Below, piece after piece: positions 9,783 through 18,593 of a DNA stretch of 34,190 bases; within the stretch, counting starts at the first letter, position 1, and every line of letters begins with the position of its first letter. The DNA is from Pseudomonadota bacterium (GTDB taxonomy: Bacteria > Pseudomonadota > Gammaproteobacteria > Burkholderiales > SHXO01): assembly GCA_023430065.1 (NCBI GenBank), contig JAEZCG010000119.1, positions 1 to 34,190 on the forward strand, given 5' to 3'. The notes beneath the pieces are model-generated. The model saw only the letters and a program-made list of their open reading frames with translations, was not told the DNA's origin and did not search any database. The position numbers were made by a program, and so were the translations under genes.

Positions 9783-9806
9783 CGTGGCCGCGACTACGCG
9801 GCCGCG
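9783..9806. terminator. Hairpin between convergent amidase and DUF488 genes
   Basis: A 10-bp GC-rich stem (9783-9792 pairing with 9797-9806, one G-U pair on the plus-strand RNA) closes a 4-base loop (ACTA). It lies 28 bases after the amidase stop and 49 bases from the end of the oppositely oriented gene. Only a short T run (ATTT) follows on the plus strand, so it is a weak intrinsic or bidirectional terminator candidate. Confidence 0.45.
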
Positions 9807-9854
9807 GATTTCGCCGGTGCACACGTCAGTCGGCGACCGGCTCAGGACGCCGGG

Positions 9855-10223
9855 TCAGCCGCTGCCGTGGAGCAGGATCTCGCGCAGCACCACGGCGTCG
9901 TTGTGCACTGGGTCACGCGCTGCATAGATCAGCGTGATGGGGCCCGATCGCGCCAGCATCCGCAGCTGTTCGAGCGCCTCAGCCTGCCGGCTCAACTCCT
10001 CTGCGTAGCGACGCCGGAACTCGTGCCACCTGTCGGGATCGTGGCCGAACCACTTGCGCAATGCCGTGCTCGGCGCCAGGTCCTTTTCCCATCGATCGAT
10101 TCCGGCGTCCGCCTTGCGCACACCACGCGGCCACAGCCGATCGACGAGGATGCGCGTCCCGTCCGCAGCCGTCGGCGCCTCGTATGCACGCTTGAGTCGG
10201 ATGCTGTCTGCAGCGATATTCAT
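9855..10223 (-). CDS. DUF488 family protein (YeaO-like)
   Basis: A 122-residue cytoplasmic protein of the DUF488 family. The signature RILVDRLWPRGV followed by DRWEKDLAPSTALRKWFGHDP is clear, and the C-terminal ITLIYAARDPVHNDAVVLRE is typical. Conserved arginine/aspartate-rich motifs suggest a small enzyme, but no activity is established to my knowledge. The ATG with complement 10221-10223 is chosen; a GTG two codons upstream (10227-10229) is an alternative, and neither has a strong ribosome binding site. The gene is alone on this strand, divergent from the universal stress protein. The 245 bases between their starts show no gene and no promoter I would defend. Confidence 0.9.
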   Translation of the reverse strand: MNIAADSIRLKRAYEAPTAADGTRILVDRLWPRGVRKADAGIDRWEKDLAPSTALRKWFGHDPDRWHEFRRRYAEELSRQAEALEQLRMLARSGPITLIYAARDPVHNDAVVLREILLHGSG

Positions 10224-10468
10224 GCTCACCGACGTTCGACTTCCCCCGCACCGGGCGAGTTTCTCGTGCTCGATGGACGCAACAGCCGGTACCGTGCGGA
10301 GGACGGCGCTGACAGCGGCTGCGTGTGGGCCATGGCGACCGCCCTGCGACCCGGCCAGAACGCCTGCCGCAACATCAGGTGAAGGAGGTCGGATGCTATG
10401 CTACGCGACGCGCTGTCGGTGAGGATTCGCCGCTTGCCCGATAGAGGCCGATTTGTGGCGAGGTTGCG

Positions 10469-10888
10469 ATGAAGCTTTTGATTCCCGTGGACGGCTCGGA
10501 ACGCTCGCATCGGGCGGTGCAGCACGTGATCGACTGCTTCGACCGCTCCCGCACGACGCACGTGCGCCTGATCAACGTGCAGCCGGCGATCCCCTTTGCC
10601 AGAAAATGGCGACTGAAGGCCGAGGACATCCGGCGCGAGCAGATGCGGCAAGGTGGCAAGGCGCTGCGTCATGCTCAGGCCCTGCTGGACAAGGCAGGAA
10701 TCGAGCACGATACCCGGATCGAGTCCGGACCGGCGGCCGAGACCATCATACGGCACGCAAAGCGCTGGAAGTGCGATGCCGTCATCATGGGAACGCGTGG
10801 TGTCGGCGCGACACCGAACCTGGTCCTGGGCTCGGTCGCCATGAAGGTCGCGCAGTTGAGCCCTTGCGCGGTTACGCTGGTGAATTAG
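10469..10888 (+). CDS. Universal stress protein (UspA family)
   Basis: A 139-residue single-domain Usp. It starts with the usual beta strand MKLLIPVDGS and ends with SPCAVTLVN. The ATP-binding motif G-2x-G-9x-G-S is intact (G108, G111, G121, S122), so this is likely a nucleotide-binding member. The region 44-70 is rich in arginine and lysine. A GAGG sequence sits about 6 bases upstream of the ATG. It is monocistronic, convergent with the DksA-type gene. Usp proteins support survival during starvation, redox or metal stress; the specific trigger here is not visible. Confidence 0.93.
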   Translation: MKLLIPVDGSERSHRAVQHVIDCFDRSRTTHVRLINVQPAIPFARKWRLKAEDIRREQMRQGGKALRHAQALLDKAGIEHDTRIESGPAAETIIRHAKRWKCDAVIMGTRGVGATPNLVLGSVAMKVAQLSPCAVTLVN

Positions 10889-10898
10889 CGCAGCCGAT

Positions 10899-10930
10899 GC
10901 CTGTTGCCGCACTCCGAGGGTGCAACAGGC
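10899..10930. terminator. Hairpin downstream of the universal stress protein gene
   Basis: GCCTGTTGC (10899-10907) and GCAACAGGC (10922-10930) form a perfect 9-bp stem with a 14-base loop, starting 11 bases after the usp stop. No T tract follows, so termination would not be of the classic intrinsic kind; it could also stabilise the 3' end of the mRNA. Confidence 0.45.
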
Positions 10931-11030
10931 CTCGAACGAATCCCCGATAGTCAGCCCCTGCATGGGTCGGTCGACTGATGACCGCGGTCGTGCACCGGCT
11001 GCCCGCTTCGTGTTCGCCGCTGACGCGGCT

Positions 11031-11426
11031 TCAGCGGCCGGTATAGCGCGATGCTGCGCGGGTCTTCTCGCGATGCTCTTGGCAGGGCAGGCAGCGCTTC
11101 GCGGTCGGGTAGGCGTCGAGCCGCGCAAAGTCGATCTCTTCCTCGCAGTCGATGCACGTCCCGAACCGACCGGCGGCCAGGCGCTGCTCTGCGGCAACGA
11201 TATCGCGCACTTCGCCCACGTCGCGAACGATCTCGGACTCCGTGACGTCGCGCAGCAGGCTCGCTACCGACTCGTCGGCTGCATCGCCGTCTTCGCCAAG
11301 CAGGTCGACGTACTGGCTGCGCGAGGTCCGCGACAAGGCACTGCCGATCTCCGCCAGAAGCAAGGCCTTGCGGGAGCGCATCCGCTCGGCAAGCCCGAGC
11401 AGTTGATCTTGCGTAAGCTTAGTCAT
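11031..11426 (-). CDS. TraR/DksA family zinc-finger protein
   Basis: A 131-residue protein with the TraR/DksA-type C-terminal zinc finger: C91 and C94 (CIDC), C112 and C115 (CLPC), with the preceding EQRLAAGRFGTC typical of the family. The N-terminal ~85 residues are helical and could form the coiled coil by which DksA reaches into the RNA polymerase secondary channel. It is shorter than E. coli DksA (about 151 residues). An acidic stretch (DLLGEDGDAADES, 41-53) lies where a coiled-coil tip would be expected; whether the tip aspartates needed for ppGpp-type control are present is uncertain. The ATG with complement 11424-11426 is chosen; the frame stays open upstream but that part looks non-native. 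A 7-bp stem (11017-11023 with 11031-11037) overlaps the stop codon and may end the transcript. It lies 76 bases downstream of the EF-G-like gene on the same strand. Confidence 0.88.
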   Translation of the reverse strand: MTKLTQDQLLGLAERMRSRKALLLAEIGSALSRTSRSQYVDLLGEDGDAADESVASLLRDVTESEIVRDVGEVRDIVAAEQRLAAGRFGTCIDCEEEIDFARLDAYPTAKRCLPCQEHREKTRAASRYTGR

Positions 11427-11502
11427 CGCGCCAAAGTGTGGTTTCCATCCGGTCGCCGTATCTTCATCTGCCTCAACGCCACTGGGTGAACGCCGTTGCG
11501 CC

Positions 11503-12069
11503 CTATGCCGCGTCGCCCCCGTCCGGATCGGCCGGCGCATAATGGCTGAGCCAACTCCAGAACGATACCCGTTCGGCAGCGCAGGCATCCAGTTGCGCGC
11601 CCACTCCCAGCAGTGCTGCGAGCGGGGCGGTACCCCGCAGAACGAAGGTCGTGTCCTGCGCCTCCTCGGTCAGGATCGGGGCACCCCGCGCCGCCAGCAG
11701 TCGCTTGATCCGCCCCCGGTGATCCGGGGCGCAGTCGATGCGAAAGTGCATGATCGGTTCGAGCAGTTGCGCACCCTCGCGGTAGTGCACCTGCGGCGGC
11801 ATCAGATCGATGTCGTCGCCATAGACCTGGCGCAGCACGGACGCGGCCCTGCTCAAGGCGTCCTCGTTCACTGCCCGCAGCTCCAGGCCGCGGTGCGCGC
11901 GCCTCACCCCCACCTCGTCGTCATGCGCGATCCAGGCGGCAGCATCCTCGGCAAAGCGCAGCGGCACCGGTCCTCCCAAATAGCGCAGGCGCTGCACGAT
12001 CGGCATGTCATACCGCACCGTGCGCTCCACACGCTCGGGCACTGCCCCGCGCGCCATTCGACGCAGCAT
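11503..12069 (-). CDS. Orphan EF-G-like protein (domain III joined to domain V, no GTPase domain)
   Basis: A 188-residue protein of unusual make-up. Residues ~61-98 (LELRAVNEDALSRAASVLRQ, then VYGDDIDL and PPQVHYRE) resemble the end of elongation factor G domain III, where EF-G has a GELHLEI...KPQVAYRE pattern. Directly after it, residues 102-179 (LLEPIMHFRIDC, RIKRLLAARGAPI, LRGTAPLAALLGVGAQL, VSFWSWLSHYAP) resemble EF-G domain V (LLEPIM, RRGxI, VPLAEMFGYAT, FSMEFDHY). The GTPase domain, domain II and domain IV are absent. The start with complement 12067-12069 is chosen because GGGAG lies 8 bases upstream; a second ATG four codons in is an alternative. The gene begins 19 bases after rnk, so they are probably one operon. 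It may bind the ribosome near the EF-G site, but that is inference from domain resemblance. Confidence 0.7.
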   Translation of the reverse strand: MLRRMARGAVPERVERTVRYDMPIVQRLRYLGGPVPLRFAEDAAAWIAHDDEVGVRRAHRGLELRAVNEDALSRAASVLRQVYGDDIDLMPPQVHYREGAQLLEPIMHFRIDCAPDHRGRIKRLLAARGAPILTEEAQDTTFVLRGTAPLAALLGVGAQLDACAAERVSFWSWLSHYAPADPDGGDAA

Positions 12070-12088
12070 CCGAACGCTCTCCCGTTCG

Positions 12089-12499
12089 TCAGGTGGTGAG
12101 GCTACCCGCGGCCTCTGGCTGGTAGAGAACGGCCAGTACATGGATACTGCGCTCCTCGCCGCTGGGCAACTGCAGCTGGCCACGCTGGCCCACGCGCAGA
12201 CCGAGCAGTGCATTGCCGAGCGGCGACAGGATCGATACCATGCCGGCAGACGGGTCGGCCTCTTCCGGGTAGACCAGGGTCACCTCTCGAGTTCCGCGCG
12301 ACGTCTCGTCTTCGTAACGCACGGTGGTATTCATCGTCACGACGTCCGCTGGAATGCGCTCGGACGAAACCACCGTCGCGATATCGATCCGCTCACGCAG
12401 CGGATCGGCATCACGAGCGACCTGCGCGTCTCTTTTCACGGCATCGAGAAGCATTTCAAGGCGGCGGCGATCGAGATCGGTGATGTGCGGAACTTCCAT
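12089..12499 (-). CDS. rnk: Rnk-type nucleoside diphosphate kinase regulator (GreA/GreB C-terminal fold)
   Basis: A 136-residue protein, the normal length for Rnk. It has a short N-terminal helical pair (ITDLDRRRLEMLLDAV) instead of the long Gre coiled coil. The GreA/GreB-type C-terminal domain follows (VTMNTTVRYEDE, REVTLVYPEEAD, ISILSPLGNALLGLRVGQ-like stretch, HVLAVLYQPEA). Rnk binds RNA polymerase and competes with Gre factors and DksA for the secondary channel; in E. coli it was found as a regulator of nucleoside diphosphate kinase. The start is the ATG with complement 12497-12499, supported by GGAG about 9 bases upstream; the frame upstream is not native. It is the first gene of a likely three-gene minus-strand set with the EF-G-like and DksA-type genes, divergent from the LysR gene. 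Confidence 0.9.
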   Translation of the reverse strand: MEVPHITDLDRRRLEMLLDAVKRDAQVARDADPLRERIDIATVVSSERIPADVVTMNTTVRYEDETSRGTREVTLVYPEEADPSAGMVSILSPLGNALLGLRVGQRGQLQLPSGEERSIHVLAVLYQPEAAGSLTT

Positions 12500-12666
12500 T
12501 TGCGCAACTCCAAGGCTGTGTGTGGACGAGACAGGCGCGCATGACGAAGCGCGCCGCGGGCTCGCCTGGCGTTGCTTCCAAAGATAGTGGCGCCGGCGGT
12601 GCCTGATAAGGCTGCCTCGGTGCACAACACTGTTTCCGCGATACGGCTAATCAGCACACATTGAAG

Positions 12667-13581
12667 ATGGAAGATCTGGAGCGCATGGCGATCTTCGCCC
12701 GGGTGGTGGAAGCGAAGAGCTTCTCCGCAGCCGCGCAGCGTCTGGGCATGTCGAAATCGCTGGTCAGCAAGCACGTGACCCGGCTCGAGCAATCCCTGGG
12801 GGCTCGCCTGCTCAATCGCACCACGCGCACGATGAGCGTGACCGAGATCGGCGCCATCTTCTATACGCATTGCGCGCGCATCGTCGAGGAGATGGAGGAG
12901 GCGAAGCTGGCGGTGAGCCGGCTGCATAGTGAGCCGCGCGGCACGCTGAAAGTGAGCGCGTCCGTCGCCTTCGGTACCCTGCACGTGGCGCCGGCATTGG
13001 CGGACTTCCTGGCGCGCTATCCCGAGGTCAGCATCGACATGACCATCACGGACCGCTTCGTGGATCTCGCGGACGAGGGCTACGACGTGGCGCTTCGGAT
13101 TGCGCAGGATCCGGGTCAGAATCTGGTGGCGCGCCGCCTCGCTGCAGTGCGCCGCAAGGTCTGTGCGACGCCGCAGTACTTCGCCACACACGGCGTCCCG
13201 CGCACGCCCGTGGAACTCATCGCGCACAACTGCCTGACGTACACGCATCTGGATCAATGGCGCTTCCGGGGACCTGACGGCGAGATGTCCGTGCCTGCGA
13301 CGGGGAATCTCAAGCTCAACGACGACGAAGCGTTGTCCCAGGCAGTCCTCGGCGGGCTGGGCGTTGCATTGCTTCCGACGTTCATCATCGGCAAGGATCT
13401 CCAGGCCGGTCGGCTGCAGTCGATACTGGCCGAGTACGTGCCGCTGGAGCGCGACATCCACGCCGTCTACCTGCCGAATCGGCATCTGTCCCCGAAAGTC
13501 AGGGTCTTCATCGACTTCCTGCTCGAACGCTTCGGCAGCCCGCCGTACTGGGATCGCGAATCCGACTCCCGGAACGCGTGA
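12667..13581 (+). CDS. LysR-family transcriptional regulator (CrgA-like)
   Basis: A 304-residue LysR-type regulator. Residues 1-60 are the winged helix-turn-helix (FARVVEAKSFSAAAQRLGMS, then KSLVSKHVTRLEQSLGARLL). The effector-binding domain begins near residue 88 (GTLKVSASVAFGTLHVAPAL). The segment DRFVDLADEGYDVALRIA is characteristic of the CrgA-like subgroup, which often controls oxidative or aromatic-aldehyde responses. The ATG at 12667 gives the usual N-terminus; a TTG at 12661 two codons earlier is possible. No clear Shine-Dalgarno sequence is seen. LysR genes usually regulate a divergent neighbour, here rnk, but the aldolase-family gene downstream (92-base gap) is another candidate. 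Confidence 0.93.
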   Translation: MEDLERMAIFARVVEAKSFSAAAQRLGMSKSLVSKHVTRLEQSLGARLLNRTTRTMSVTEIGAIFYTHCARIVEEMEEAKLAVSRLHSEPRGTLKVSASVAFGTLHVAPALADFLARYPEVSIDMTITDRFVDLADEGYDVALRIAQDPGQNLVARRLAAVRRKVCATPQYFATHGVPRTPVELIAHNCLTYTHLDQWRFRGPDGEMSVPATGNLKLNDDEALSQAVLGGLGVALLPTFIIGKDLQAGRLQSILAEYVPLERDIHAVYLPNRHLSPKVRVFIDFLLERFGSPPYWDRESDSRNA

Positions 13582-13673
13582 CGGCGCATCGAGGCCAGGC
13601 ACACCGCCCCGGCGCACGTTGCAGCGCTTCGGCATAGAATCGCGGTTGATCACTCGTGTCGCAGAGGAGCGCA

Positions 13674-14453
13674 ATGGACGTCAGCGAGATCAAGCGCATT
13701 GCCACGCGCCAGGCGTCGAGCAGAGCCTATGACATGGCGCAGGCACGCATCGACCTCACGGCCGCACTGCGCAGCGCCGCGCGCCTGGGGCTGAGCGAGG
13801 GGGTGTGCAACCACTTCAGCCTGGAAGTGCCGGGCCAACCCGACAAGTTCCTCATCAACCCCCAGGGCCTGCACTGGTCGGAGATCACGCCGGGCGACCT
13901 GATGGTCGTCGATTCGAACGGAGCGATCGTCGAGGGAAGTCACGCGGTCGAACCCACCGCCTTCTTCATCCACTACGGCGTGCATCGCGTGGCAAGGAAG
14001 AAGGCCGTCCTGCACACCCACATGCCGTGGGCGACGTCGCTCACCCTCCTGCAGGATCCGACGCTCGAGACGCGCGCGAACCAGAACGCGATGCGTTTCC
14101 ACGGCCGGGTGGCCTACGACATGGAGTTCGGCGGCCCGGCGCTCGCCGCCGACGAGGGCGTGCGCATTGCGAATGCCATGCAGGGCAGGGACATCGTCTT
14201 CATGGCACACCACGGCGTCATGGTGTGCAACGAGCGCATCGACTACGCCTTCGACGACCTGTACTACCTGGAGCGCTCCTGCATGGTGCAGGTCATGGCG
14301 CTGAGCAGCGGTCGTCCGCTGCGCCTGGTGGACGAGGCGATGGCAAAGAAGACCTGCGAGGCGATTGAAGGGGAGCGCCAACAGTCGGAACTGCATTTCG
14401 AAGCGCTCAAGCGTCACCTGGACCGCAAATCGCCGGGCTGGTCGGCCCTGTAG
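13674..14453 (+). CDS. Class II aldolase/adducin family protein
   Basis: A 259-residue protein of the class II aldolase/adducin fold. The N-terminal SEGVCNHFSLEVPG and FLINPQGLHWSEITPGDL are family landmarks. Zinc ligands are visible as H114 and H116 in VLHTHMPWATSLT and a histidine in MAHHGVMV (179-180); E93 in AVEPTAFFIHYGVHR is the likely catalytic acid. Members include fuculose-phosphate aldolase, ribulose-phosphate epimerase and decarboxylase-like enzymes; this version with EPTAFF resembles uncharacterised proteobacterial members and its substrate is unknown. The ATG at 13674 follows AGAGGAG with proper spacing, so the in-frame GTG at 13656 is not needed. It lies 92 bases after the LysR gene on the same strand and ends 222 bases before glgB. 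Confidence 0.9.
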   Translation: MDVSEIKRIATRQASSRAYDMAQARIDLTAALRSAARLGLSEGVCNHFSLEVPGQPDKFLINPQGLHWSEITPGDLMVVDSNGAIVEGSHAVEPTAFFIHYGVHRVARKKAVLHTHMPWATSLTLLQDPTLETRANQNAMRFHGRVAYDMEFGGPALAADEGVRIANAMQGRDIVFMAHHGVMVCNERIDYAFDDLYYLERSCMVQVMALSSGRPLRLVDEAMAKKTCEAIEGERQQSELHFEALKRHLDRKSPGWSAL

Positions 14454-14567
14454 TAGAGCGGGCTCTCGGCGAGGTCCAGCCAGGCGGCCGCGGCTCTCGC
14501 CGGCGGCGCCGGGGCCACCGCCCTGGCAGGGCCGGGCACGTGAGTTGCCGCCGGATCCATCCGCACG

Positions 14568-14590
14568 GGGTGCAACTTTCGGGCGCACCC
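14568..14590. terminator. Weak hairpin upstream of the glucan locus
   Basis: GGGTGC (14568-14573) can pair with GCACCC (14585-14590) across an 11-base loop, and GATTTT follows eight bases later. It could end transcription from the aldolase-family gene or act in the glgB leader. The rest of the 222-base gap contains GC-rich short palindromes and no gene. Confidence 0.25.
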
Positions 14591-14620
14591 GGGGTCGATT
14601 TTCTCGGCACCTGCCGCACC

Positions 14621-14639
14621 TGATCGTCATCGTCGATCA
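14621..14639. promoter_or_regulatory. Inverted repeat upstream of glgB, possible operator
   Basis: TGATCG and CGATCA flank 7 bases (TCATCGT), forming a perfect 6-7-6 dyad 36 bases upstream of the glgB start. The size suits a dimeric repressor site, but there is no known consensus match and no regulator gene next to the locus. Confidence 0.25.
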
Positions 14640-14664
14640 ACCCCCGACAACGCGCAAACAAGAC

Positions 14665-14669
14665 GGAGG
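14665..14669 (+). promoter_or_regulatory. Shine-Dalgarno sequence favouring a TTG start for glgB
   Basis: GGAGG sits 6 bases before the TTG at 14676 but 12 bases before the in-frame ATG at 14682. The spacing supports the TTG as the start. Confidence 0.6.
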
Positions 14670-14675
14670 CGCCCC

Positions 14676-16565
14676 TTGGACATGCTCACGGAACAGGATG
14701 TCTATCTGTTCCGGGAAGGCAATCACTTCCGCGCGCACGACAAGCTCGGCGCGCATCCCGGGACACAGGACGGGCGCAGCGGCACCAGCTTCCGCGTCTG
14801 GGCACCGAATGCACGCCAGGTATCGGTCATCGGAGATTTCAACGACTGGGACGGCAGTGCCCATGCCCTGGCGCCCCGCATGGATGCCAGCGGCATCTGG
14901 GAGGCGTTCGTCCCCGACGTCGGTGCCGGCGCGGTTTACAAGTATCGGATCGTGGCGGGCAGCGGTCAGGTGTTCGACAAGGCCGACCCCTACGCCTTCC
15001 GCACCGAACTGCCCCCGCGCACGGCCTCGGTGGTGTGGGACCTCGGCTACGAGTGGGGCGATGGCGAGTGGATGCGCACACGCAAGAGCGCCAACGCCCT
15101 CGACGCTCCCATGTCCGTGTACGAGGTGCACCTCGGCTCGTGGCGGCGCAACGACCGCGAGGGCTACCGGCACCTGACGTACCGCGAGCTCGCGCACGAA
15201 CTCGCCGACTACGTCGCGCACCTGGGATTCACCCACGTGGAACTGATGCCGGTGATGGAGCATCCGTTCTACGGCTCATGGGGCTACCAGGTCACCGGTT
15301 TCTTCGCGCCGACCGCGCGCTATGGCACGCCGCAGGACCTGATGTACCTGATCGATGTGCTGCACCAGCGCGGCATCGGCGTAATCCTCGACTGGGTCCC
15401 TTCGCACTTTCCGCAGGACGGTCACGGGCTCAGCTATTTCGACGGCACCTATCTGTACGAGCATGCGGATCCGCGCCAGGGATACCACCCCGAGTGGGGC
15501 AGCTACATCTTCAACTACGGCCGCGCCGAGGTACGCGACTTTCTCGGCAGCAACGCGCTGTTCTGGCTGGAGCGCTATCACGTCGATGCCCTGCGCGTGG
15601 ACGCGGTTGCGTCGATGCTGTACCTGGACTATTCACGCAAGCCCGGTGAATGGATCCCCAACCGCTACGGCGGCAACGAGAACCTGGAGGCGATCGACTT
15701 CCTGCGCGGCTTCAACGAAGCCGCCTATCGGGATCACCCCGATACCCAGACCATCGCCGAGGAATCGACGGCCTGGCCCCAGGTGTCGCGCCCGACCTGG
15801 CGTGGCGGACTCGGCTTCGGGCTGAAGTGGAACATGGGCTGGATGCACGACACGCTAGCCTACTTCGAGCACGATCCGGTGCACCGCACCTATCACCATG
15901 ACAAGCTCACCTTCAGCCTGTGGTACGCGTTCACCGAGAACTTCATGCTACCGATCTCGCACGACGAGGTCGTGTACGGCAAGCGGTCGATGATCGGCAA
16001 GATGCCGGGCGACGAGTGGCAGAAGTTCGCGAACCTGCGCGCGCTATACGGCTACATGTGGGCCCACCCCGGCAAGAAGCTGTTGTTCATGGGCGGCGAG
16101 TTCGCGCAGCATGGCGAATGGCAGCACGAAGAGAGCCTGCACTGGCATCTGCTGGAGCGCCCGCTGCACGCCGGCATGCAGCGCTGGGTGCGCGACCTCA
16201 ACACCTTCTACCGAGGCAACCCTGCCCTGTACGAGGTGGATTTTGCCGCCGAGGGTTTCCAGTGGATCGACTGCTGTGACAGCCAGAACAGCGTGATCGT
16301 CTTTCTGCGCAGGGGACGCGATCCGCACCAGGCCGTGCTCGCGGTCTGCAATTTCACCCCCGTCGTGCGGGAGAACTATCGCGTGGGAGTACCCGCACCG
16401 GGAACCTGGCGGGAATGCCTCAACAGCGATGCCGAGCTCTACGGAGGCAGCGGACAGGGCAACGGCGGCAGCGTGGAAGCCGTGCCGCTTCCCGCGCACG
16501 GGCAGTTCCACTCGGTCAATCTGCGGCTGCCGCCTCTGGCGGTGATCTACTTCGCACGCGCATGA
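14676..16565 (+). CDS. glgB: 1,4-alpha-glucan branching enzyme
   Basis: A 629-residue GH13 branching enzyme that cuts alpha-1,4 chains and rejoins them as alpha-1,6 branches. Residues ~35-115 are the CBM48-type domain ([20 protein letters not shown]); the long extra N1 domain of E. coli GlgB is missing, as in many shorter forms. In the barrel, [18 protein letters not shown] matches branching enzymes; the nucleophile is D309 in ALRVDAVAS, the acid/base glutamate is in IAEEST (362-363), and D430 follows in PISHDEV. The TTG at 14676 is preferred for its ribosome-binding spacing. It is the first gene of the glucan/trehalose locus and its stop overlaps the glgE start as ATGA. It would branch the linear glucan made by GlgE. 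Confidence 0.97.
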   Translation: MDMLTEQDVYLFREGNHFRAHDKLGAHPGTQDGRSGTSFRVWAPNARQVSVIGDFNDWDGSAHALAPRMDASGIWEAFVPDVGAGAVYKYRIVAGSGQVFDKADPYAFRTELPPRTASVVWDLGYEWGDGEWMRTRKSANALDAPMSVYEVHLGSWRRNDREGYRHLTYRELAHELADYVAHLGFTHVELMPVMEHPFYGSWGYQVTGFFAPTARYGTPQDLMYLIDVLHQRGIGVILDWVPSHFPQDGHGLSYFDGTYLYEHADPRQGYHPEWGSYIFNYGRAEVRDFLGSNALFWLERYHVDALRVDAVASMLYLDYSRKPGEWIPNRYGGNENLEAIDFLRGFNEAAYRDHPDTQTIAEESTAWPQVSRPTWRGGLGFGLKWNMGWMHDTLAYFEHDPVHRTYHHDKLTFSLWYAFTENFMLPISHDEVVYGKRSMIGKMPGDEWQKFANLRALYGYMWAHPGKKLLFMGGEFAQHGEWQHEESLHWHLLERPLHAGMQRWVRDLNTFYRGNPALYEVDFAAEGFQWIDCCDSQNSVIVFLRRGRDPHQAVLAVCNFTPVVRENYRVGVPAPGTWRECLNSDAELYGGSGQGNGGSVEAVPLPAHGQFHSVNLRLPPLAVIYFARA

Positions 16566-18589
16566 CTTCCCAGAATGCCACCGTGACACATCCCGGCACA
16601 CCGACGACACCGGAGGACGGTCGGGTGCGCGCGGTCATCGAGAACGTGGTTCCGCAGGTCGATTGCGGGCGCTACCCGATCAAGCGCGTGCTCGGCGAGC
16701 GCGTGCGCGTCGAGGCGGACGTATTCACCGACGGACACGACAGCGTCGCCGCGCAGCTGATGTACCGGCGGGCCGACGAGGACGGCTGGCATGGCGTGTT
16801 CATGCTGCCGCTCGGAGACGACCGCTGGCAGGCGTCGTTCACCGTCACCGCGCTGGGGACCTGGATCTACTGCGTGCGCGCGTGGGTCGATCACTTCGAG
16901 ACTTGGCGTGGCGCCCTCGTGAAGCGCCGTGCCGCGGGTCAGGACCTGGCGGCCGAGTTTCTGCGCGGCGCGGATCTGGTCGATGCGGCGGCGCAACGCG
17001 CGCAATCGGGCCAGCTCGTGCAGTGGGCGCAGCGGCTGCGCGACGTAGGCAGCAGCGTGGAGGCACGCTACCGCGCAGCCGAGGACGAATCCCTGCACGC
17101 GCTGATGCGCGCTCACCCGGATCCCGACCTGGTCGCGCATTTCCCACGCACCCTGCCCGTCACCGTCGACCCGGTCCGCGCGCGCTTCTCGAGCTGGTAC
17201 GAATTCTTCCCGCGCTCGGCTTCGCCCGATCTGCAGCGCCACGGCACGTTCCGCGACTGCGAGGCGCGCCTGCCCTACGTGGCGTCGATGGGGTTCGACG
17301 TGCTGTACCTGCCGCCCATCCATCCGATCGGCGTGTCCCACCGAAAAGGTGCGAACAACCGGGTAGAGGCGGAGCCCGGCGAGCTGGGCAGTCCCTGGGC
17401 GATCGGGGCCCAGGAGGGCGGGCACAAGTCGGTGCATCCGCAGCTGGGCACGCTCGAGGACTTCCGCCGACTGCTGGAGAGCGCGCGCGCCCTCGACATC
17501 GACGTCGCGCTCGACATCGCCTTCCAGTGCAGCCCGGATCATCCGTACGTCACCCAGCATCCGGACTGGTTCCAGAAGCGGCCGGACGGGACGATCCAGT
17601 ACGCGGAGAACCCGCCCAAGAAATACCAGGACATCTATCCCTTCCACTTCGAATCGCCTGAATGGCGCGCGCTATGGCGGGAGCTGAAGAGCGTGGTGGA
17701 CTTCTGGATCGCCGAGGGCGTGCGCGTGTTTCGCGTGGACAACCCGCACACCAAGCCCTTCGCGTTCTGGGAATGGTTGATCGGCGAGGTGAAAGCGGCC
17801 CATCCCGAAACCGTATTCCTGTCGGAGGCGTTCACCCGCCCGAAAGTCATGCACCGCCTGGCCAAGCTCGGCTTCACCCAGTCCTACACCTACTTCGCCT
17901 GGCGCAACACCAAGCATGAGCTGATCGAGTACTTCACCGAGCTGGCGCAGAGCGAATCGCGCGAGTACTTCCGTCCGAACCTGTGGCCCAACACGCCCGA
18001 CATCCTGACGGAGTACCTGCAGTACACCGGGCGCGCCGGCTTCCTCCTGCGCGCCACGCTCGCCGCCACCTTGGGGGCGAGCTGGGGCGTGTATGGTCCC
18101 GCGTTCGAGCTGATGGAGAACGAGCCGCGCGAGCCCGGATCCGAGGAATACCTCGATTCCGAGAAGTACCAGCAGCGCCAGTGGGACCTCGACCGCGCCG
18201 ACAGCCTCAAGGCCTATCTGGCACTGCTCAACCGCGTGCGCCGCGAGAACCCGGCGCTGCAGTCGAACTGGACGCTGCGCTTCCACCGCATCGACAACGA
18301 TGCCCTGCTGTGCTACAGCAAGTGCAGCGAGGATGGGGAGAACTGCGTGCTGTGCGTGGCCAACCTCGACGTGCACCACATGCAATCGGGTTGGCTCGAG
18401 CTGGATCTGGAGGCACTGGGGCTGGATGCGGCACGCCCGTTCCAGGCGCACGATCTGCTCTCCGGCGCCCGCTTCCTGTGGCAGGGGCCGCGCAACTACG
18501 TCGCCCTCGATCCCTCGCAAGGTCCTGCGCACGTCCTGCGTCTGCGCCGCCACGTGCGCCGCGAGCAGGACTTCGATTACTTCCTATGA
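16562..18589 (+). CDS. glgE: Alpha-1,4-glucan:maltose-1-phosphate maltosyltransferase
   Basis: A 675-residue GH13_3 enzyme that adds maltose units from maltose-1-phosphate to alpha-1,4-glucan. Residues ~25-120 form the N-terminal beta domain and ~130-200 the helical insertion typical of GlgE. The barrel has [18 protein letters not shown] and the catalytic D393 ([10 protein letters not shown]), E422 (FLSEAF) and D480 (NTPDIL). These positions nearly coincide with those of the Streptomyces enzyme. The start ATG overlaps the glgB stop (ATGA), indicating translational coupling. The next gene makes its substrate: TreS turns trehalose into maltose and the fused maltokinase phosphorylates it. Together with GlgB this is the full GlgE route from trehalose to branched glucan. 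The stop is immediately followed by repeat copy B. Confidence 0.97.
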   Translation: MTSQNATVTHPGTPTTPEDGRVRAVIENVVPQVDCGRYPIKRVLGERVRVEADVFTDGHDSVAAQLMYRRADEDGWHGVFMLPLGDDRWQASFTVTALGTWIYCVRAWVDHFETWRGALVKRRAAGQDLAAEFLRGADLVDAAAQRAQSGQLVQWAQRLRDVGSSVEARYRAAEDESLHALMRAHPDPDLVAHFPRTLPVTVDPVRARFSSWYEFFPRSASPDLQRHGTFRDCEARLPYVASMGFDVLYLPPIHPIGVSHRKGANNRVEAEPGELGSPWAIGAQEGGHKSVHPQLGTLEDFRRLLESARALDIDVALDIAFQCSPDHPYVTQHPDWFQKRPDGTIQYAENPPKKYQDIYPFHFESPEWRALWRELKSVVDFWIAEGVRVFRVDNPHTKPFAFWEWLIGEVKAAHPETVFLSEAFTRPKVMHRLAKLGFTQSYTYFAWRNTKHELIEYFTELAQSESREYFRPNLWPNTPDILTEYLQYTGRAGFLLRATLAATLGASWGVYGPAFELMENEPREPGSEEYLDSEKYQQRQWDLDRADSLKAYLALLNRVRRENPALQSNWTLRFHRIDNDALLCYSKCSEDGENCVLCVANLDVHHMQSGWLELDLEALGLDAARPFQAHDLLSGARFLWQGPRNYVALDPSQGPAHVLRLRRHVRREQDFDYFL

Positions 18590-18593
18590 AGAA

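Noticed and set aside
10226..11197. A 323-codon minus-strand frame covering the universal stress protein gene and its flanks.
   Set aside because: No family resemblance; it runs antisense through an intact Usp and into non-coding gaps.
14457..14468. AGAGC-GG-GCTCT palindrome after the aldolase-family gene.
   Set aside because: Five-base arms with a two-base loop cannot form a stable hairpin, and no T tract follows.
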